The notes: a model not told the origin generated them from the sequence alone. A stretch of DNA of 20,205 nt from Rhizobiales bacterium CCH10-E5 (GCA_001556125.1 LSIG01000021.1:1-20205), one strand, 5' to 3'. Positions 8,033-16,306 are shown, numbered from the stretch's first letter. Numbers and translations: made by a program.

Positions 8033-8300
8033 AATGGTCGCAGGCCTCCGTGCGGGCGGCCCGACCCACACTAGCCTGCATCTTTCGACCATTCAGGATG
8101 CACCCTGCATCTAGATTAGCTTGTCGACAAGCATAATGGCAATCCTCGGTCATCACGAAATCCTTCGGGCTGTGAAGCAGATTTCCGACGGTGCCACTTG
8201 GCCAACGCTGCTCGTACAGCGCACTTGATCCGTTTTGTCAGTCTAATCGGTTTTTGATCGGCCGCAGACTTGTCGGACGTAAGCACGACGCGCATGTCCG

Positions 8301-8336
8301 CTGACGTTGCCCCCTGAAGTGCCCTCGGTTTGAATT
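8301..8336. repeat. Left terminal inverted repeat of the IS407-like element
   Basis: It pairs with 9467-9500. The outer 14 bases (CTGACGTTGCCCCC) match the inverted right end at 13 of 14 positions. Further inward TGCCCTCG and TGGACTC are shared with small gaps. Confidence 0.75.
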
Positions 8337-8360
8337 GGACTCCGTCGGAAGGAGACGGAG

Positions 8361-8627
8361 ATGAAGAAGAGCCGGTTTGGCGAAGAGCAGATCATCGCGG
8401 TGCTGAAGGAGCATCAGGCCGGGGTCGCGGTGGCGGATCCGTGCCGCAAGCACGGGATCAGCGATGCGACGCTCTACAATTGGCGCAATCGCTATGGCGG
8501 GATGGAGGTATCGGACGCCCGTCGGCTGAAGGCGCTCGACGACGAGACCCGGAAGCTCAAGAAGCTGCTGGCGGAGTCGATGCTCGACGTCGCGACGTTG
8601 CGCGAGGCGCTTGGAAATAACTTCTGA
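8361..8627 (+). CDS. IS3-family (IS407-like) transposase OrfA
   Basis: This 88-residue OrfA has an N-terminal helix-turn-helix (FGEEQIIAVLKEHQAGVAVA, then CRKHGISDATLYNWRNRYGG) and a C-terminal helix (VSDARRLKALDDETRKLKKL, AESMLDVATLREALG). This is the hallmark arrangement of the IS407/IS51-type branch. A good GGAGACGGAG lies just before the ATG. The protein is full length and would bind the IS ends. OrfB begins in the -1 frame just before this stop. I see no obvious slippery A-run here, so the means of making OrfAB is unclear. Confidence 0.85.
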   Translation: MKKSRFGEEQIIAVLKEHQAGVAVADPCRKHGISDATLYNWRNRYGGMEVSDARRLKALDDETRKLKKLLAESMLDVATLREALGNNF

Positions 8628-8650
8628 AGCCCGGATCGCGGAGAGCGTTC

Positions 8651-9473
8651 GTGACCTGGGCCATCGAAGAGAAGAGCTACTCGCAGCGTCGGGCGTGCAG
8701 CCTGATCGGGCTTGACCCGAAGACCTATCGCTATGCCTCGCATCGGTCCGGCGACGCGAGGATACGCGAGCGCCTGAAGACCCAGGCGGGTCAGCGGCGG
8801 CGGTTCGGCTACAGGCGCCTGCACATCCTGCTGCGGCGGGACGGCATCGTGCTGAACCATAAGAAGCTGTTCCGGCACAATCCGTGAAGAGCGGCTGACG
8901 GTGCGCCGGCGTGGCGGGCGCAAGCGCGCGCTCGGGACACGGGCGCCGATGGCCATGCCACAGGGCCCGAACCAGCGCTGGAGCCTCGACTTCGTCGCCG
9001 ACCAGTTGGTCGACGGACGGCGCTTTCGTGTGCTGGTCGTGGTCGACGACTTCACCCGCGAATGCCTGGCACTCGTCGTCGACACCTCGCTCTCCGGCCA
9101 GCGGGTCGCCCGCGCGCTCGATGCGCTCATCCCCCTTCGCGGCCGGCCGCTCATGGTCGTCAGCGACAACGGCACCGAGCTGACATCGCGGGCCGTCCTG
9201 CAATGGCAGGAGCATAGCCAGGTCGAGTGGCACTACATTGCGCCGGGCAAGCCGATGCAGAACGGGTTCGTCGAGAGCCTGAATGGCCGCTTCCGAGACG
9301 AATGTCTCAACGAGCGCATGTTCCGCAACCTGCCGACCGCTCGCCGGCTGATCGAAGAATGGAGGATGGACTACAATGCCCACCGGCCGCATACGAGCCT
9401 TGGCGGCCTTACCCCCAACGAGTTTGCAACCCGGTCCAGGACGGACCACATCGAGAACAGAGTCCAGTTATGA
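8651..9473 (+). pseudogene. IS3-family (IS407-like) transposase OrfB, frameshifted
   Basis: The first piece (8651-8887, possible GTG start; the frame is open from 8621) carries the OrfB N-terminus and the HTH_21-type region ([25 protein letters not shown]). It ends at a TGA. Homology resumes one base out of frame at 8883 ([18 protein letters not shown]) and runs to 9473. The second part holds a complete rve core with all three catalytic acids: Asp in RWSLDFV, Asp in VVSDNGTEL and Glu in [16 protein letters not shown], plus the terminal [16 protein letters not shown]. One extra base near 8879-8883 explains the break. A sequencing error is the alternative. As written, the element is not autonomous. 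Confidence 0.85.
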
Positions 9474-9500
9474 ACGAGGGCAAATAGGGGGCAATGTCAG
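9467..9500. repeat. Right terminal inverted repeat of the IS407-like element
   Basis: GGGGGCAATGTCAG at 9487-9500 is the inverse of the left end with one mismatch. The OrfB stop codon lies inside this repeat, as is common in compact IS3 elements. Confidence 0.75.
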
Positions 9501-9605
9501 GGTTGCTCGTGGGGCTGAATGACCACGAATTGTCCACGAAATCACTGGCCCACCCAACGGCAGACCGGCGATTTCCACCAGACTGACGGGTTCCGTGATG
9601 ATTTC

Positions 9606-9695
9606 TGGCGGAAGGGGTGGGATTCGAACCCACGGTGGGCTTGCACCCACGGCGGTTTTCAAGACCGCTGCCTTAAACCACTCGGCCACCCTTCC
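9606..9695 (-). tRNA. tRNA-Ser (anticodon TGA)
   Basis: The minus strand gives the acceptor stem GGAAGGG/CCCTTCC, a D-arm GCCGAGTGGTTTAAGGC, and an anticodon stem GCGGT/ACCGC around loop CTTGAAA with anticodon TGA. A long variable arm (GTGGG/CCCAC region) typical of class II tRNA-Ser and a T-arm with GGTTCGAATCC follow. The discriminator base is G and the CCA end is encoded (9606-9608). The 90-base length fits tRNA-Ser. It decodes UCN codons. Its 3' end faces the IS and Mrp block. Confidence 0.97.
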
Positions 9696-9743
9696 CTGCC
9701 GCAGTCATTGCCGCCCGGCGTGCGGTTTGGCAAGCGAGATCGG

Positions 9744-10304
9744 CTACGGTCCCTGCAATCCCTGCAGAAGCTCGTAGACCACGGGGTTGTCGGGGCACAG
9801 CCCGGCGCCGCATTCCAGCACCGTCGAGACGCCGTTCGCCAGCGCCAGGGCGGCGGCCAGCCCGATCATCGCCACGCCGAAACCCGTGGCGCGGGCGGGC
9901 GCCGCGTCCGACTCGGCGAACTGGCGCTCGAAGAAGAGCAGGGCCGTGCAGCCCAGCACGATGGCGCCGAAGATCAGCAGCGCCCAGCTGTAATAGTGCA
10001 ACCCGAAGATCGCGCTGCCATAGGTGCCGGTGCCCGGCACGATATGGCCGAGGATCTGGCGGATCGAGACCATGCCGCCGAAGCAGGCGGAGAGGATCGT
10101 CACGGCGTAGTGCGACGGGCGCGATCCGAACCGGACGTTCAGCGCCAGCCCCAGCGCGGCCCCCATGAAGCCGACGCGCTGCAGCAGGCAGAGCGGGCAC
10201 GGCAGTTCGCCGAGCAGGAACTGGTCGAGGAAGGCGGCGATCAGCACGAGGCTGACCGCGAGCAGGCCCAGGGCGTTGAGCGTCCGGGCGATGGCTGGGG
10301 TCAT
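9744..10304 (-). CDS. dsbB: DsbB-family disulfide bond formation protein
   Basis: This 186-residue inner-membrane thiol oxidoreductase has four or five hydrophobic helices. DsbB-type proteins pass electrons from periplasmic DsbA-like oxidases to quinones. The first cysteine pair is Cys36/Cys39 (ELPCPLCLLQR, the DsbB CxxC motif followed by the conserved Gln-Arg). The second pair is Cys165/Cys170 (ECGAGLCPDN) in the last periplasmic part. The spacing is typical of the shorter alphaproteobacterial branch. The Shine-Dalgarno (GAGGCC) overlaps the stop of the upstream DUF5993-like gene, so the two are probably translated from one message. The real DsbA partner is not in the window. Confidence 0.88.
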   Translation of the reverse strand: MTPAIARTLNALGLLAVSLVLIAAFLDQFLLGELPCPLCLLQRVGFMGAALGLALNVRFGSRPSHYAVTILSACFGGMVSIRQILGHIVPGTGTYGSAIFGLHYYSWALLIFGAIVLGCTALLFFERQFAESDAAPARATGFGVAMIGLAAALALANGVSTVLECGAGLCPDNPVVYELLQGLQGP

Positions 10305-10314
10305 GGTCGCGGCC

Positions 10315-10470
10315 TCACAGCACGATCGTCAGCGCATCGGTGACGTGCAGTCGGAACAGCACGAGCATCACGACGGTCGAGACGGCCCAGAGCAACAGGG
10401 CAGCGGCGCGTCGTCCCGCGAGCACGCAGCCGAAGCCGGCCAGCAGGCCGAAGAAAGGAAGGCTCATCAT
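10315..10470 (-). CDS. DUF5993-like mini-membrane protein
   Basis: This 51-residue protein starts at an ATG preceded by GAGGA nine to thirteen bases upstream. It has two hydrophobic helices (about residues 3-18 and 22-39) with GRR between them and ends LFRLHVTDALTIVL. Both the size and this ending match the DUF5993 family as I know it; members often sit next to dsbB. The stop is 10 bp before the dsbB start, so the two are likely co-expressed. The function is unknown. A plausible but unproved idea is a small partner of the DsbB-like oxidase. Confidence 0.72.
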   Translation of the reverse strand: MMSLPFFGLLAGFGCVLAGRRAAALLLWAVSTVVMLVLFRLHVTDALTIVL

Positions 10471-10516
10471 CGTGCTGGTCCTCGGCGGCTGCCGGACACT
10501 GCGGTCGGCGCCCGGA

Positions 10517-12085
10517 TCACTCCCACTCGATCGTGCCGGGCGGCTTGCTGGTGATGTCGTAGACGACGCGGTTGATGCCCTTGACCTCGTTGATGATGCG
10601 CGTCGCCGTGCGGCCGAGGAAGGCCATGTCATAGGGGTAGAAGTCCGCGGTCATGCCGTCGACCGACGTGACGGCGCGGAGCGCGCAGACATGGTCGTAA
10701 GTGCGATAGTCACCCATCACACCGACGGTGCGCACCGGCAGGAGCACGGCGAAGGCCTGCCAGATCACGTCGTAGAGGCCGGCCTTGCGGATCTCGTCGA
10801 GATAGATCGCATCCGCCTTGCGGAGGATGTCGAGCTTCTCCCGGGTGATCTCGCCGGGGCAGCGGATGGCCAGCCCCGGCCCCGGGAAGGGGTGGCGGCC
10901 GACGAAGGCCTCGGGCAGGCCGAGTTCGCGCCCGAGTACCCTCACCTCGTCCTTGAACAGCTCGCGCAGCGGCTCGACGAGCTTCATCTTCATGCGCTCG
11001 GGCAGGCCGCCGACATTGTGGTGGCTCTTGATCGTGACCGAGGGGCCGCCCGAGAAGGAGACGCTCTCGATCACGTCCGGATAGAGCGTGCCTTGGGCGA
11101 GGAAATCCGCACCGCCGAGCTTCGCCGCTTCGGCATCGAAGACATCGATGAAGAGCCGGCCGATGGTCTTGCGCTTGGCTTCGGGATCGGCGCCGCATTT
11201 GGCGAGTTCCGACAGGAAGAGCTCTTCCGCCTCAACATGCACGAGCGGGATGTTGTAGTGGTCGCGGAACAGGCGCACGACCTCCTCCGCCTCGTTCATC
11301 CGCATCAGACCGTGATCGACGAAGACGCAGGTGAGCTGGTCGCCGATCGCCTCATGGATCAGCACGGCCGCCACGGCGGAATCGACGCCGCCGGACAACC
11401 CGCAGATCACGCGGCCGTTGCCGACCTGCTCGCGGATCTTCTTCTGCATTTCGGCGCGATAGGCCGACATGCTCCAGTCCGGCGTGCAGCCGCAGATTTT
11501 CACGACGAAGTTACGCAGCAGCTTGCCGCCATCGGGCGTGTGCACGACCTCGGGGTGGAACATGGTCGAGTAGAAGCGCCGCTCCTCGTCGCTCGCCACC
11601 GCATAGGGGGCGTTCTCGGAGGTCGCCTTGACGGTGAAGCCGGCCGGGAGCTGCGTGACGCGGTCGCCATGGCTCATCCAGACCGGATAGCGGCCGCCCT
11701 CCTCCCAGATGCCCTCGAACAGCGCCGAGGGCGTGACGATCTCGACATCGGCGCGGCCGAATTCCGCAGCGTGCCCGCTCTCGACCGTGCCGCCGAGCTG
11801 ATGCGCCATGGTCTGCTGGCCGTAGCAGATACCGAGCACCGGGAGCCCGGTGGAGAAGACCTCCTGCGGGGCGCGGGGCGAGCCTTCATCGGGCACCGAG
11901 GCCGGCCCGCCGGAGAAGATCACGCCCTTGGGCTTCAGGCGCTGGAACGCCTCGGAGGCCGACTGGAACGGAGCGATCTCGCAGTAGACGCCGATCTCGC
12001 GGATTCGCCGCGCGATCAGCTGCGTCACTTGGCTGCCGAAATCGATGATCAGGATGGAGTCGTGATGGGGCTGAGCGCTCGTCAT
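10517..12085 (-). CDS. guaA: GMP synthase (glutamine-hydrolysing)
   Basis: This cytoplasmic enzyme converts XMP, ATP and glutamine to GMP in the last step of de novo guanine nucleotide synthesis. It is 522 residues, the normal length. Residues 1 to about 200 are the class I glutamine amidotransferase with nucleophile Cys87 (LGICYGQQ) and His177/Glu179 (FHPEVVHT). Residues about 210-395 are the ATP pyrophosphatase with the P-loop [10 protein letters not shown] at 229-238. The C-terminal dimerisation domain ends in the invariant KPPGTIEWE. It lies 51 bp after rsmB on the same strand. The Shine-Dalgarno before the ATG is weak (ACCGGG). Confidence 0.98.
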   Translation of the reverse strand: MTSAQPHHDSILIIDFGSQVTQLIARRIREIGVYCEIAPFQSASEAFQRLKPKGVIFSGGPASVPDEGSPRAPQEVFSTGLPVLGICYGQQTMAHQLGGTVESGHAAEFGRADVEIVTPSALFEGIWEEGGRYPVWMSHGDRVTQLPAGFTVKATSENAPYAVASDEERRFYSTMFHPEVVHTPDGGKLLRNFVVKICGCTPDWSMSAYRAEMQKKIREQVGNGRVICGLSGGVDSAVAAVLIHEAIGDQLTCVFVDHGLMRMNEAEEVVRLFRDHYNIPLVHVEAEELFLSELAKCGADPEAKRKTIGRLFIDVFDAEAAKLGGADFLAQGTLYPDVIESVSFSGGPSVTIKSHHNVGGLPERMKMKLVEPLRELFKDEVRVLGRELGLPEAFVGRHPFPGPGLAIRCPGEITREKLDILRKADAIYLDEIRKAGLYDVIWQAFAVLLPVRTVGVMGDYRTYDHVCALRAVTSVDGMTADFYPYDMAFLGRTATRIINEVKGINRVVYDITSKPPGTIEWE

Positions 12086-12136
12086 CGCGCCCGGTTAAGC
12101 CATCGCGCGACGGCGTGCAACGGCTGTCGCGCGCCG

Positions 12137-13435
12137 TCAGTCCCCTCGCCGCACGCAGGCCAGATAGAAGCCGTCGGTGCCGGTGCGACGCGGCGAGAGC
12201 TGGAGGCCCTGGCTCGTCGCGAAGCGGGCGAGCAGGCTGAAATCGCCATGTTCGGAGGCGAGTATCTCGGCGGGCGGCAAGGTCGCGAAGCCGGCATTGC
12301 GGCCGAGGAAGGCTTCGATCGCCGCGTCGTTCTCCTCGGGCAGGACCGAGCAGGTGATATAGGCGATGCGCCCGCCAGGCTTCACCAGTCTGGCCGCCCG
12401 CGCCAGCACCTCGGCCTGGTCCCTGACACGCTCGGCCAGCGCGCCGGGCCGGACGCGCCACTTCGCATCCGGATTGCGCCGCCAGGTGCCCGAGCCGGTG
12501 CAGGGAGCGTCGACCAGGACGAGGTCGGCCTGGCCCTCGATCTCGGCCAGCGGCTCGTGGCCGCGCGAGCGCGGGATGCGGATCTCGACGTTGGAGGCGC
12601 CCGAGCGGGCGAGGCGTTCATGCAGCGGCGCGAGCCGGCGCGCATCGAGGTCGGTCGCGAAGAGACGGCCTCGATTGTCCATCAGCGCGGCCAGCGCCAG
12701 CGTTTTGCCGCCGGCTCCGGCGCAGAGGTCGATCACCGTCTGGCCGGGCTTGGCCCCGGCGAGCAGGGTGACGAGTTGCGAGCCCTCGTCCTGGATTTCG
12801 AAACCGCCGGCGAAGAAGGACGGTTCCGCCTGGAGCGAGGGCCCTCGCCCATCGATGCCGGGCTGGAAGCGCAGCGCATCGGGCGACCAGGCGCCGGGCT
12901 CCGGCGTGGCATGGCCGAGTTCGCCGGCGAGCCGGTCGCGCGTCGTCTTCAGCCGGTTGGCACGGATGTCGATCGGCGCACGCCCGGCCAGGGCCTCGCC
13001 TTCGGCGACGGCGTCGGGCCCGAAGGCGCTCGCAAAGCCGGGCCAGAGCCATTCGGGCACGTCGGCGCGCTCCCAATCGGGCGCATCGGCGAGAGACAGC
13101 GCCACCAGCCGGTCGACCTCCTCGCTTTCGAGCGGCGCCGGCGCGTGATGCTCGCCCGTGAACAAGGCCGCGATCTGTTCGAGATCGAGCCCGCGCTGGC
13201 GCGCCAGCATGCCGAGCATCAACGCGCGGGGCGTATCCGAGCCCATAACGTGGGCGCTGGAGGCCTTGCGGCGCAGCGCGTCATAGACGAGCGAGGCGAT
13301 CGCCGCGCGATCCTTCGAGCCGGCGAAGCGGCGCGACAGGCCCCAATCCTTGAGCGCGTCGGCGGCGGGCCGGCGGCGCTGGATGAGATCCTCGAGCACC
13401 TCGATGGCGGCGCTGATGCGGGCTGCGGGCGTCAT
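12137..13435 (-). CDS. RsmB/NOP-family rRNA (cytosine-5) methyltransferase
   Basis: This 432-residue class I SAM-dependent RNA m5C methyltransferase probably acts on 16S rRNA. Residues 1 to about 130 are a NusB-like RNA-binding region (KDRAAIASLVYDALRRK). The C-terminal half is the Rossmann methyltransferase with the SAM motif DLCAGAGGKTLALAALM. The paired cysteines are Cys312 (VDAPCTGSGTWRRNPDAKW) and Cys362 (YITCSVLPEEN), the release and catalytic cysteines of this family. I chose the ATG at 13435 because homology begins there (TPAARISAAIEVLEDLI). An in-frame ATG at 13504 lacks a ribosome site. guaA follows on the same strand, so both may share a transcript. Whether it is the RsmB orthologue or a paralogue cannot be told. 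Confidence 0.9.
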   Translation of the reverse strand: MTPAARISAAIEVLEDLIQRRRPAADALKDWGLSRRFAGSKDRAAIASLVYDALRRKASSAHVMGSDTPRALMLGMLARQRGLDLEQIAALFTGEHHAPAPLESEEVDRLVALSLADAPDWERADVPEWLWPGFASAFGPDAVAEGEALAGRAPIDIRANRLKTTRDRLAGELGHATPEPGAWSPDALRFQPGIDGRGPSLQAEPSFFAGGFEIQDEGSQLVTLLAGAKPGQTVIDLCAGAGGKTLALAALMDNRGRLFATDLDARRLAPLHERLARSGASNVEIRIPRSRGHEPLAEIEGQADLVLVDAPCTGSGTWRRNPDAKWRVRPGALAERVRDQAEVLARAARLVKPGGRIAYITCSVLPEENDAAIEAFLGRNAGFATLPPAEILASEHGDFSLLARFATSQGLQLSPRRTGTDGFYLACVRRGD

Positions 13436-13604
13436 GGCGGGGCGTTTCCGGACAACAGGGGCGGCGAAGCGCCGAGCAGATCGAGATTGGACCCATTCCA
13501 TCATGACGCACAGTCATAGCGCGCCCGACGAGATCCGCTTGACGGGCTCCTTCCACAAGCGGAAAGACGAGGCAACCGCCTTCCGCAACGCAAGGTCCCG
13601 ACCC

Positions 13605-13748
13605 ATGCAGCGCGCCGGCCAGATGCTCCTCGCCTCCCTCCTCGCCCTGTCGCTCGCCGCCTGCGCCACGCAGCCGGCCCCGGATCTGACCCCGCCGCCC
13701 GGCAAGCGCCTCGACGCCAAGACCACGCTCGAGAGCGGCCGCCGCTGA
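13605..13748 (+). CDS. Small putative lipoprotein
   Basis: This 47-residue precursor has a short hydrophobic signal (about residues 7-19) ending in the lipobox LAAC with Cys20 as the lipidation site. The mature part is only 28 residues, Pro-rich then basic ([20 protein letters not shown]). An AAGG lies about ten bases before the ATG, and an internal Met7 is an alternative start. It diverges from rsmB and stands 115 bp before the phosphodiesterase gene on the same strand. Short lipoproteins of this type are common in Rhizobiales and mostly uncharacterised. It is not a clear LptM homologue. Confidence 0.65.
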   Translation: MQRAGQMLLASLLALSLAACATQPAPDLTPPPGKRLDAKTTLESGRR

Positions 13749-13863
13749 GGCCCCCTCGCCTTCGCGTCCCCCCCGGGGCGCAGAGGTCCGGACGGCTTCA
13801 ACCGCCTGTCACATCGGCCGATCAAGGGTTGGGCTCCCACGCCAACGACCGGAGATCGACGCC

Positions 13864-15036
13864 ATGACGACGAGAATGCTGACGACGGCGGGATTGGCCA
13901 TCGGTCTCGCCATCGCCGCGGCCGCTCCACAGGCCGGTCTTGCCCAGACCGCTGCGACCAGCGGCGGCGCGGCGAAGCCTCTCATCGTCGGCCATCGCGG
14001 TGCCTGCGGCTATCTGCCGGAACACACGCTCGAATCCTACCGGCTCGCCATCGCCCAGGGGGCGGATTTCATCGAACCGGATCTGGTCGCGACCAAGGAC
14101 GGGGTCCTGATCGCCCGGCACGAGCCGATGCTGGGCGGCACGACCGATGTCGCCAGCCGGCCCGAATTCGCCAGCCGCAAGACCACGCGCCGCGTCGACG
14201 GCGTCGAGACGAGCGACTGGTTCGCCGGCGACTTCACCCTGGCCGAAATCAAGACGCTGCGCGCCAAACAGGCTTTCGCCGATCGCGACCAGTCTCATAA
14301 CGGCCGATACCAGATCCCGACCTTCCAGGAGGTCGTCGACCTCGCCAAGGCCGAGAGCGCGCGGCTGGGACGGACCATCGGCGTCTATCCGGAGACCAAG
14401 CATCCGATCTTCCATGCCGCGATCGGGTTGCCGCTGGAAGACCGGCTGCTCGATGCGCTGAAGGCTGCGGGCTGGACCGAGAAGAACTCGCCGGTGATCA
14501 TCCAGAGCTTCGAGACGGCCAACCTCAAATATCTGCGCGGCAAGACGCAGGTACGGCTGTTCCAGCTGGTCGACGCCGACGATGTCGACAAGGATGGCGG
14601 CATCGTCCTCGCCGCCCCCTTCGACAAACCCTATGATTTCGTCGTCACCGGCGACAAGCGCACCTTCAAGGACCTCGTCACGGCCGAGGGGCTGAAGGAG
14701 ATCGCGACCTATGCCGATGGCGTGGCCCCGTGGAAGCCCTATCTCCTGCCCGGCAAGCAGGTGATCGGGGCGGATGGCAAGCCGCAGGATCTGAACAAGG
14801 ACGGCGTGATCGACGAGCGCGACCGCGTCCTGCTGCCGCCGACCGATGTGGTGCGCAACGCCAAGGCGGCGGGTCTGCAGGTCCACACCTGGACCTTCCG
14901 CAGCGAGCCGAAGCGGCTGGCGTCGGATTTCAAGGGTGATGCAGCGGCCGAGTACAAGGCCTTCCTCGCGCTCGGCATCGACGGGCTGTTTTCCGATTTC
15001 CCCGACGTGGCGGTCAAGGCGCGCGACGGCCAGTAG
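13864..15036 (+). CDS. glpQ: Periplasmic glycerophosphodiester phosphodiesterase
   Basis: This 390-residue secreted GDPD-family enzyme hydrolyses glycerophosphodiesters to sn-glycerol 3-phosphate and an alcohol, which supplies phosphate and carbon from phospholipid head groups. A signal peptide ends at about residue 27 (AGLAQ). The TIM-barrel active site is visible: His44-Arg45 ([14 protein letters not shown]), Glu71 and Asp73 (DFIEPDLV) and His86 (IARHEPML). Glu177 (GVYPETKHP) fits the later metal-binding position. Residues 309-320 ([12 protein letters not shown]) form an EF-hand-like loop in an insert before the last barrel strands. Start choice is supported by CGGAG eight to twelve bases upstream. 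A strong terminator follows the stop. Substrate specificity cannot be read from the sequence. Confidence 0.92.
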   Translation: MTTRMLTTAGLAIGLAIAAAAPQAGLAQTAATSGGAAKPLIVGHRGACGYLPEHTLESYRLAIAQGADFIEPDLVATKDGVLIARHEPMLGGTTDVASRPEFASRKTTRRVDGVETSDWFAGDFTLAEIKTLRAKQAFADRDQSHNGRYQIPTFQEVVDLAKAESARLGRTIGVYPETKHPIFHAAIGLPLEDRLLDALKAAGWTEKNSPVIIQSFETANLKYLRGKTQVRLFQLVDADDVDKDGGIVLAAPFDKPYDFVVTGDKRTFKDLVTAEGLKEIATYADGVAPWKPYLLPGKQVIGADGKPQDLNKDGVIDERDRVLLPPTDVVRNAKAAGLQVHTWTFRSEPKRLASDFKGDAAAEYKAFLALGIDGLFSDFPDVAVKARDGQ

Positions 15037-15060
15037 GGCTCTACCTGCTGTTCAGGCCAA

Positions 15061-15105
15061 CAAAAAGCCCCGCCGAACCTCTGTTGGGCGGGGCTTCTTT
15101 CGTTT
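15061..15105. terminator. Rho-independent, apparently bidirectional terminator
   Basis: AAGCCCCGCC at 15065-15074 pairs perfectly with GGCGGGGCTT at 15087-15096. AAC/GTT can extend the stem inward after one mismatch, leaving a CTCT loop. On the plus strand a T-rich tract follows (TTCTTTCGTTTT), ending glpQ. On the minus strand a T5 tract follows, ending the converging small gene. Confidence 0.9.
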
Positions 15106-15122
15106 TGAAGCCGACTGCGAAA

Positions 15123-15392
15123 TCAGTCGCAGACGCGCTCGGTGCTGCGGACTTCGCCGCGGCGCGTCTCGCGGATCGTCGTCACGGTGCGGCAGTCGCG
15201 CCGGTCGCGGATGCGCTCGTAGCGGGCCCGCTCGCGCGCCCGCTCCTCGCGCCGGATCTCACGGTCGATGGCGCGCTCGCGCGGCGAGCGCGGATCGACC
15301 TGGACGCCGCCCGGACCGATGTTGATCGACTGGGCGTAAGCTCCGCCCGTGGTGACCATCGCGGCCAGCAAAACAGGAATGAAGCGTTTCAT
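15123..15392 (-). CDS. Small arginine-rich secreted protein of unknown function
   Basis: This 89-residue precursor has a clear signal peptide (MKRFIPVLLAAMVTTGGAYA, cleavage after residue 20). A short Gly/Val segment (INIGPGGVQVDP) follows, then a strongly charged Arg/Glu helix (about residues 36-66). The C-terminal part carries Cys67 and Cys88, which could form a disulfide in the periplasm. A perfect GGAGGACCACC precedes the ATG. It is a stand-alone gene between two hairpins and converges on glpQ. I do not recognise a characterised family. The repeated Arg-Glu pairs suggest a single long helix. Confidence 0.75.
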   Translation of the reverse strand: MKRFIPVLLAAMVTTGGAYAQSINIGPGGVQVDPRSPRERAIDREIRREERARERARYERIRDRRDCRTVTTIRETRRGEVRSTERVCD

Positions 15393-15453
15393 GGTGGTCC
15401 TCCGATTTGGGAGGACAACCTCGCGCTCCGGTCATTGTTCCCCTGCGTCGTCA

Positions 15454-15471
15454 CCGCCGCAGGAGCGGCGG
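15454..15471. terminator. GC-rich hairpin after aapP
   Basis: CCGCCGC at 15454-15460 pairs with GCGGCGG at 15465-15471 around an AGGA loop, 20 bp past the aapP stop. There is no T-run on the minus strand, so this is either a weak terminator or an mRNA 3'-end stabiliser. A short run of GGC triplets overlaps it (15465-15480). Confidence 0.4.
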
Positions 15472-15491
15472 CGGCGGCGGCTCCGACTGCG

Positions 15492-16292
15492 TCAGTGGAG
15501 AATCTGGCTCAGGAAGAGCTTGGTGCGCTCGTGCTGCGGGTTCTTGAAGAAGGCGTCGGGCTTGTTCATCTCGACGATCTGGCCGGCATCCATGAAGATG
15601 ACGCGGTCCGCGACCTGACGGGCGAAGCCCATCTCGTGGGTGACGCAGAGCATCGTCATGCCCTCCTCCGCCAGCGAGACCATGGTGTCGAGCACCTCCT
15701 TGACCATCTCGGGATCGAGCGCCGAGGTCGGCTCGTCGAAGAGCATGATCTTCGGGCTCATGCAGAGCGAGCGGGCGATGGCGACGCGCTGCTGCTGACC
15801 GCCCGAAAGCTGGCCCGGATACTTCAGGGCCTGCTCGGGGATCTTGACGCGCTTGAGATAGTGCATCGCGATCTCCTCGGCGTCCTTCTTGGGCAGCTTC
15901 TTCACCCAGATCGGCGCGAGCGTCAGGTTCTCGAGGATCGTCAGATGCGGGAACAGGTTGAAGTGCTGGAAGACCATGCCGACGTCGCGGCGGATCTCGT
16001 CGATCTTCTTGAGATCGTTGGTCAGTTCGGTCCCGTCGACGATGATCTGGCCCTTCTGGTGCTCTTCGAGCCGGTTGATGCAGCGGATCATCGTCGATTT
16101 GCCGGAGCCGGACGGTCCGCAGATCACCAGCTTCTCGCCGCGCTCGACCTTGAGGTTGATGTCGCGGAGCACGTGGAACTCGCCATACCACTTGTTGACG
16201 CCGACCATCTCCACGGCGGTCGGGGTGTTCAGCGAGGTGGGCTTCAGCGCCGCGGGGCGCGAATCCGTCGCCTTCATGTCTGCCATTGCCAT
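15492..16292 (-). CDS. aapP: General L-amino acid ABC transporter, ATP-binding protein
   Basis: This 266-residue cytoplasmic ATPase powers the Aap importer. The motifs are Walker [10 protein letters not shown] (59-67), Q-loop FQHFNLFP (108-115), signature LSGGQQQ (162-168), Walker B IMLFDEP (182-188), D-loop SALD and H-loop His219 (CVTHEMG). The [11 protein letters not shown] and [12 protein letters not shown] stretches are typical of polar amino acid transporters. The ATG at 16292 is chosen because GAGAGG lies 8-13 bases upstream. The frame stays open far upstream, but that part is antisense-type noise over aapM. It is the last gene of the operon, 14 bp after aapM. Confidence 0.96.
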   Translation of the reverse strand: MAMADMKATDSRPAALKPTSLNTPTAVEMVGVNKWYGEFHVLRDINLKVERGEKLVICGPSGSGKSTMIRCINRLEEHQKGQIIVDGTELTNDLKKIDEIRRDVGMVFQHFNLFPHLTILENLTLAPIWVKKLPKKDAEEIAMHYLKRVKIPEQALKYPGQLSGGQQQRVAIARSLCMSPKIMLFDEPTSALDPEMVKEVLDTMVSLAEEGMTMLCVTHEMGFARQVADRVIFMDAGQIVEMNKPDAFFKNPQHERTKLFLSQILH

Positions 16293-16306
16293 GATCGTGG
16301 TTCCTC

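Larger units (their letters stand above)
8302..9499 (+). mobile_element. IS3-family (IS407-like) insertion sequence, full length
   Basis: The ends match as inverted repeats. TGACGTTGCCCCCTGAAG at the left corresponds to TGACATTGCCCCCTATTT read inward from the right, followed by TGCCCTCG and TGGACTC on both sides. With TG...CA ends the element is 1198 bp, close to the usual size for the group. It contains OrfA and a DDE OrfB in the -1 frame. The flanking four bases (CCGC and GGGT) do not match, so no target duplication is visible. That suggests an old insertion, a recombined copy, or ends that are one or two bases off. Confidence 0.85.

Noticed and set aside
8238..9449. A 403-codon open frame on the minus strand across the IS407-like element
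   Set aside because: It is the complement of the transposase genes and holds no recognisable motif.
47..9499. A composite transposon carrying the Mrp operon
   Set aside because: The two flanking IS elements are different types with unrelated ends, and one is truncated, so they could not mobilise the segment together.
9468..9689. A short minus-strand ORF beginning MAEWFKAAVLKTAVG
   Set aside because: This is the familiar false translation of a tRNA-Ser gene and ends inside the IS terminal repeat.
10340..13519. A 1059-codon open frame on the plus strand over guaA and rsmB
   Set aside because: It is antisense to two certain genes with intact catalytic motifs. GC-rich codon bias keeps the opposite frame open, and the product is low-complexity Arg/Ala/Gly/Asp sequence without a domain.
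15465..15481. GGC triplet repeat as a phase-variable tract
   Set aside because: It has only about five units, lies outside any gene and partly forms a hairpin, so slippage would have no evident effect.
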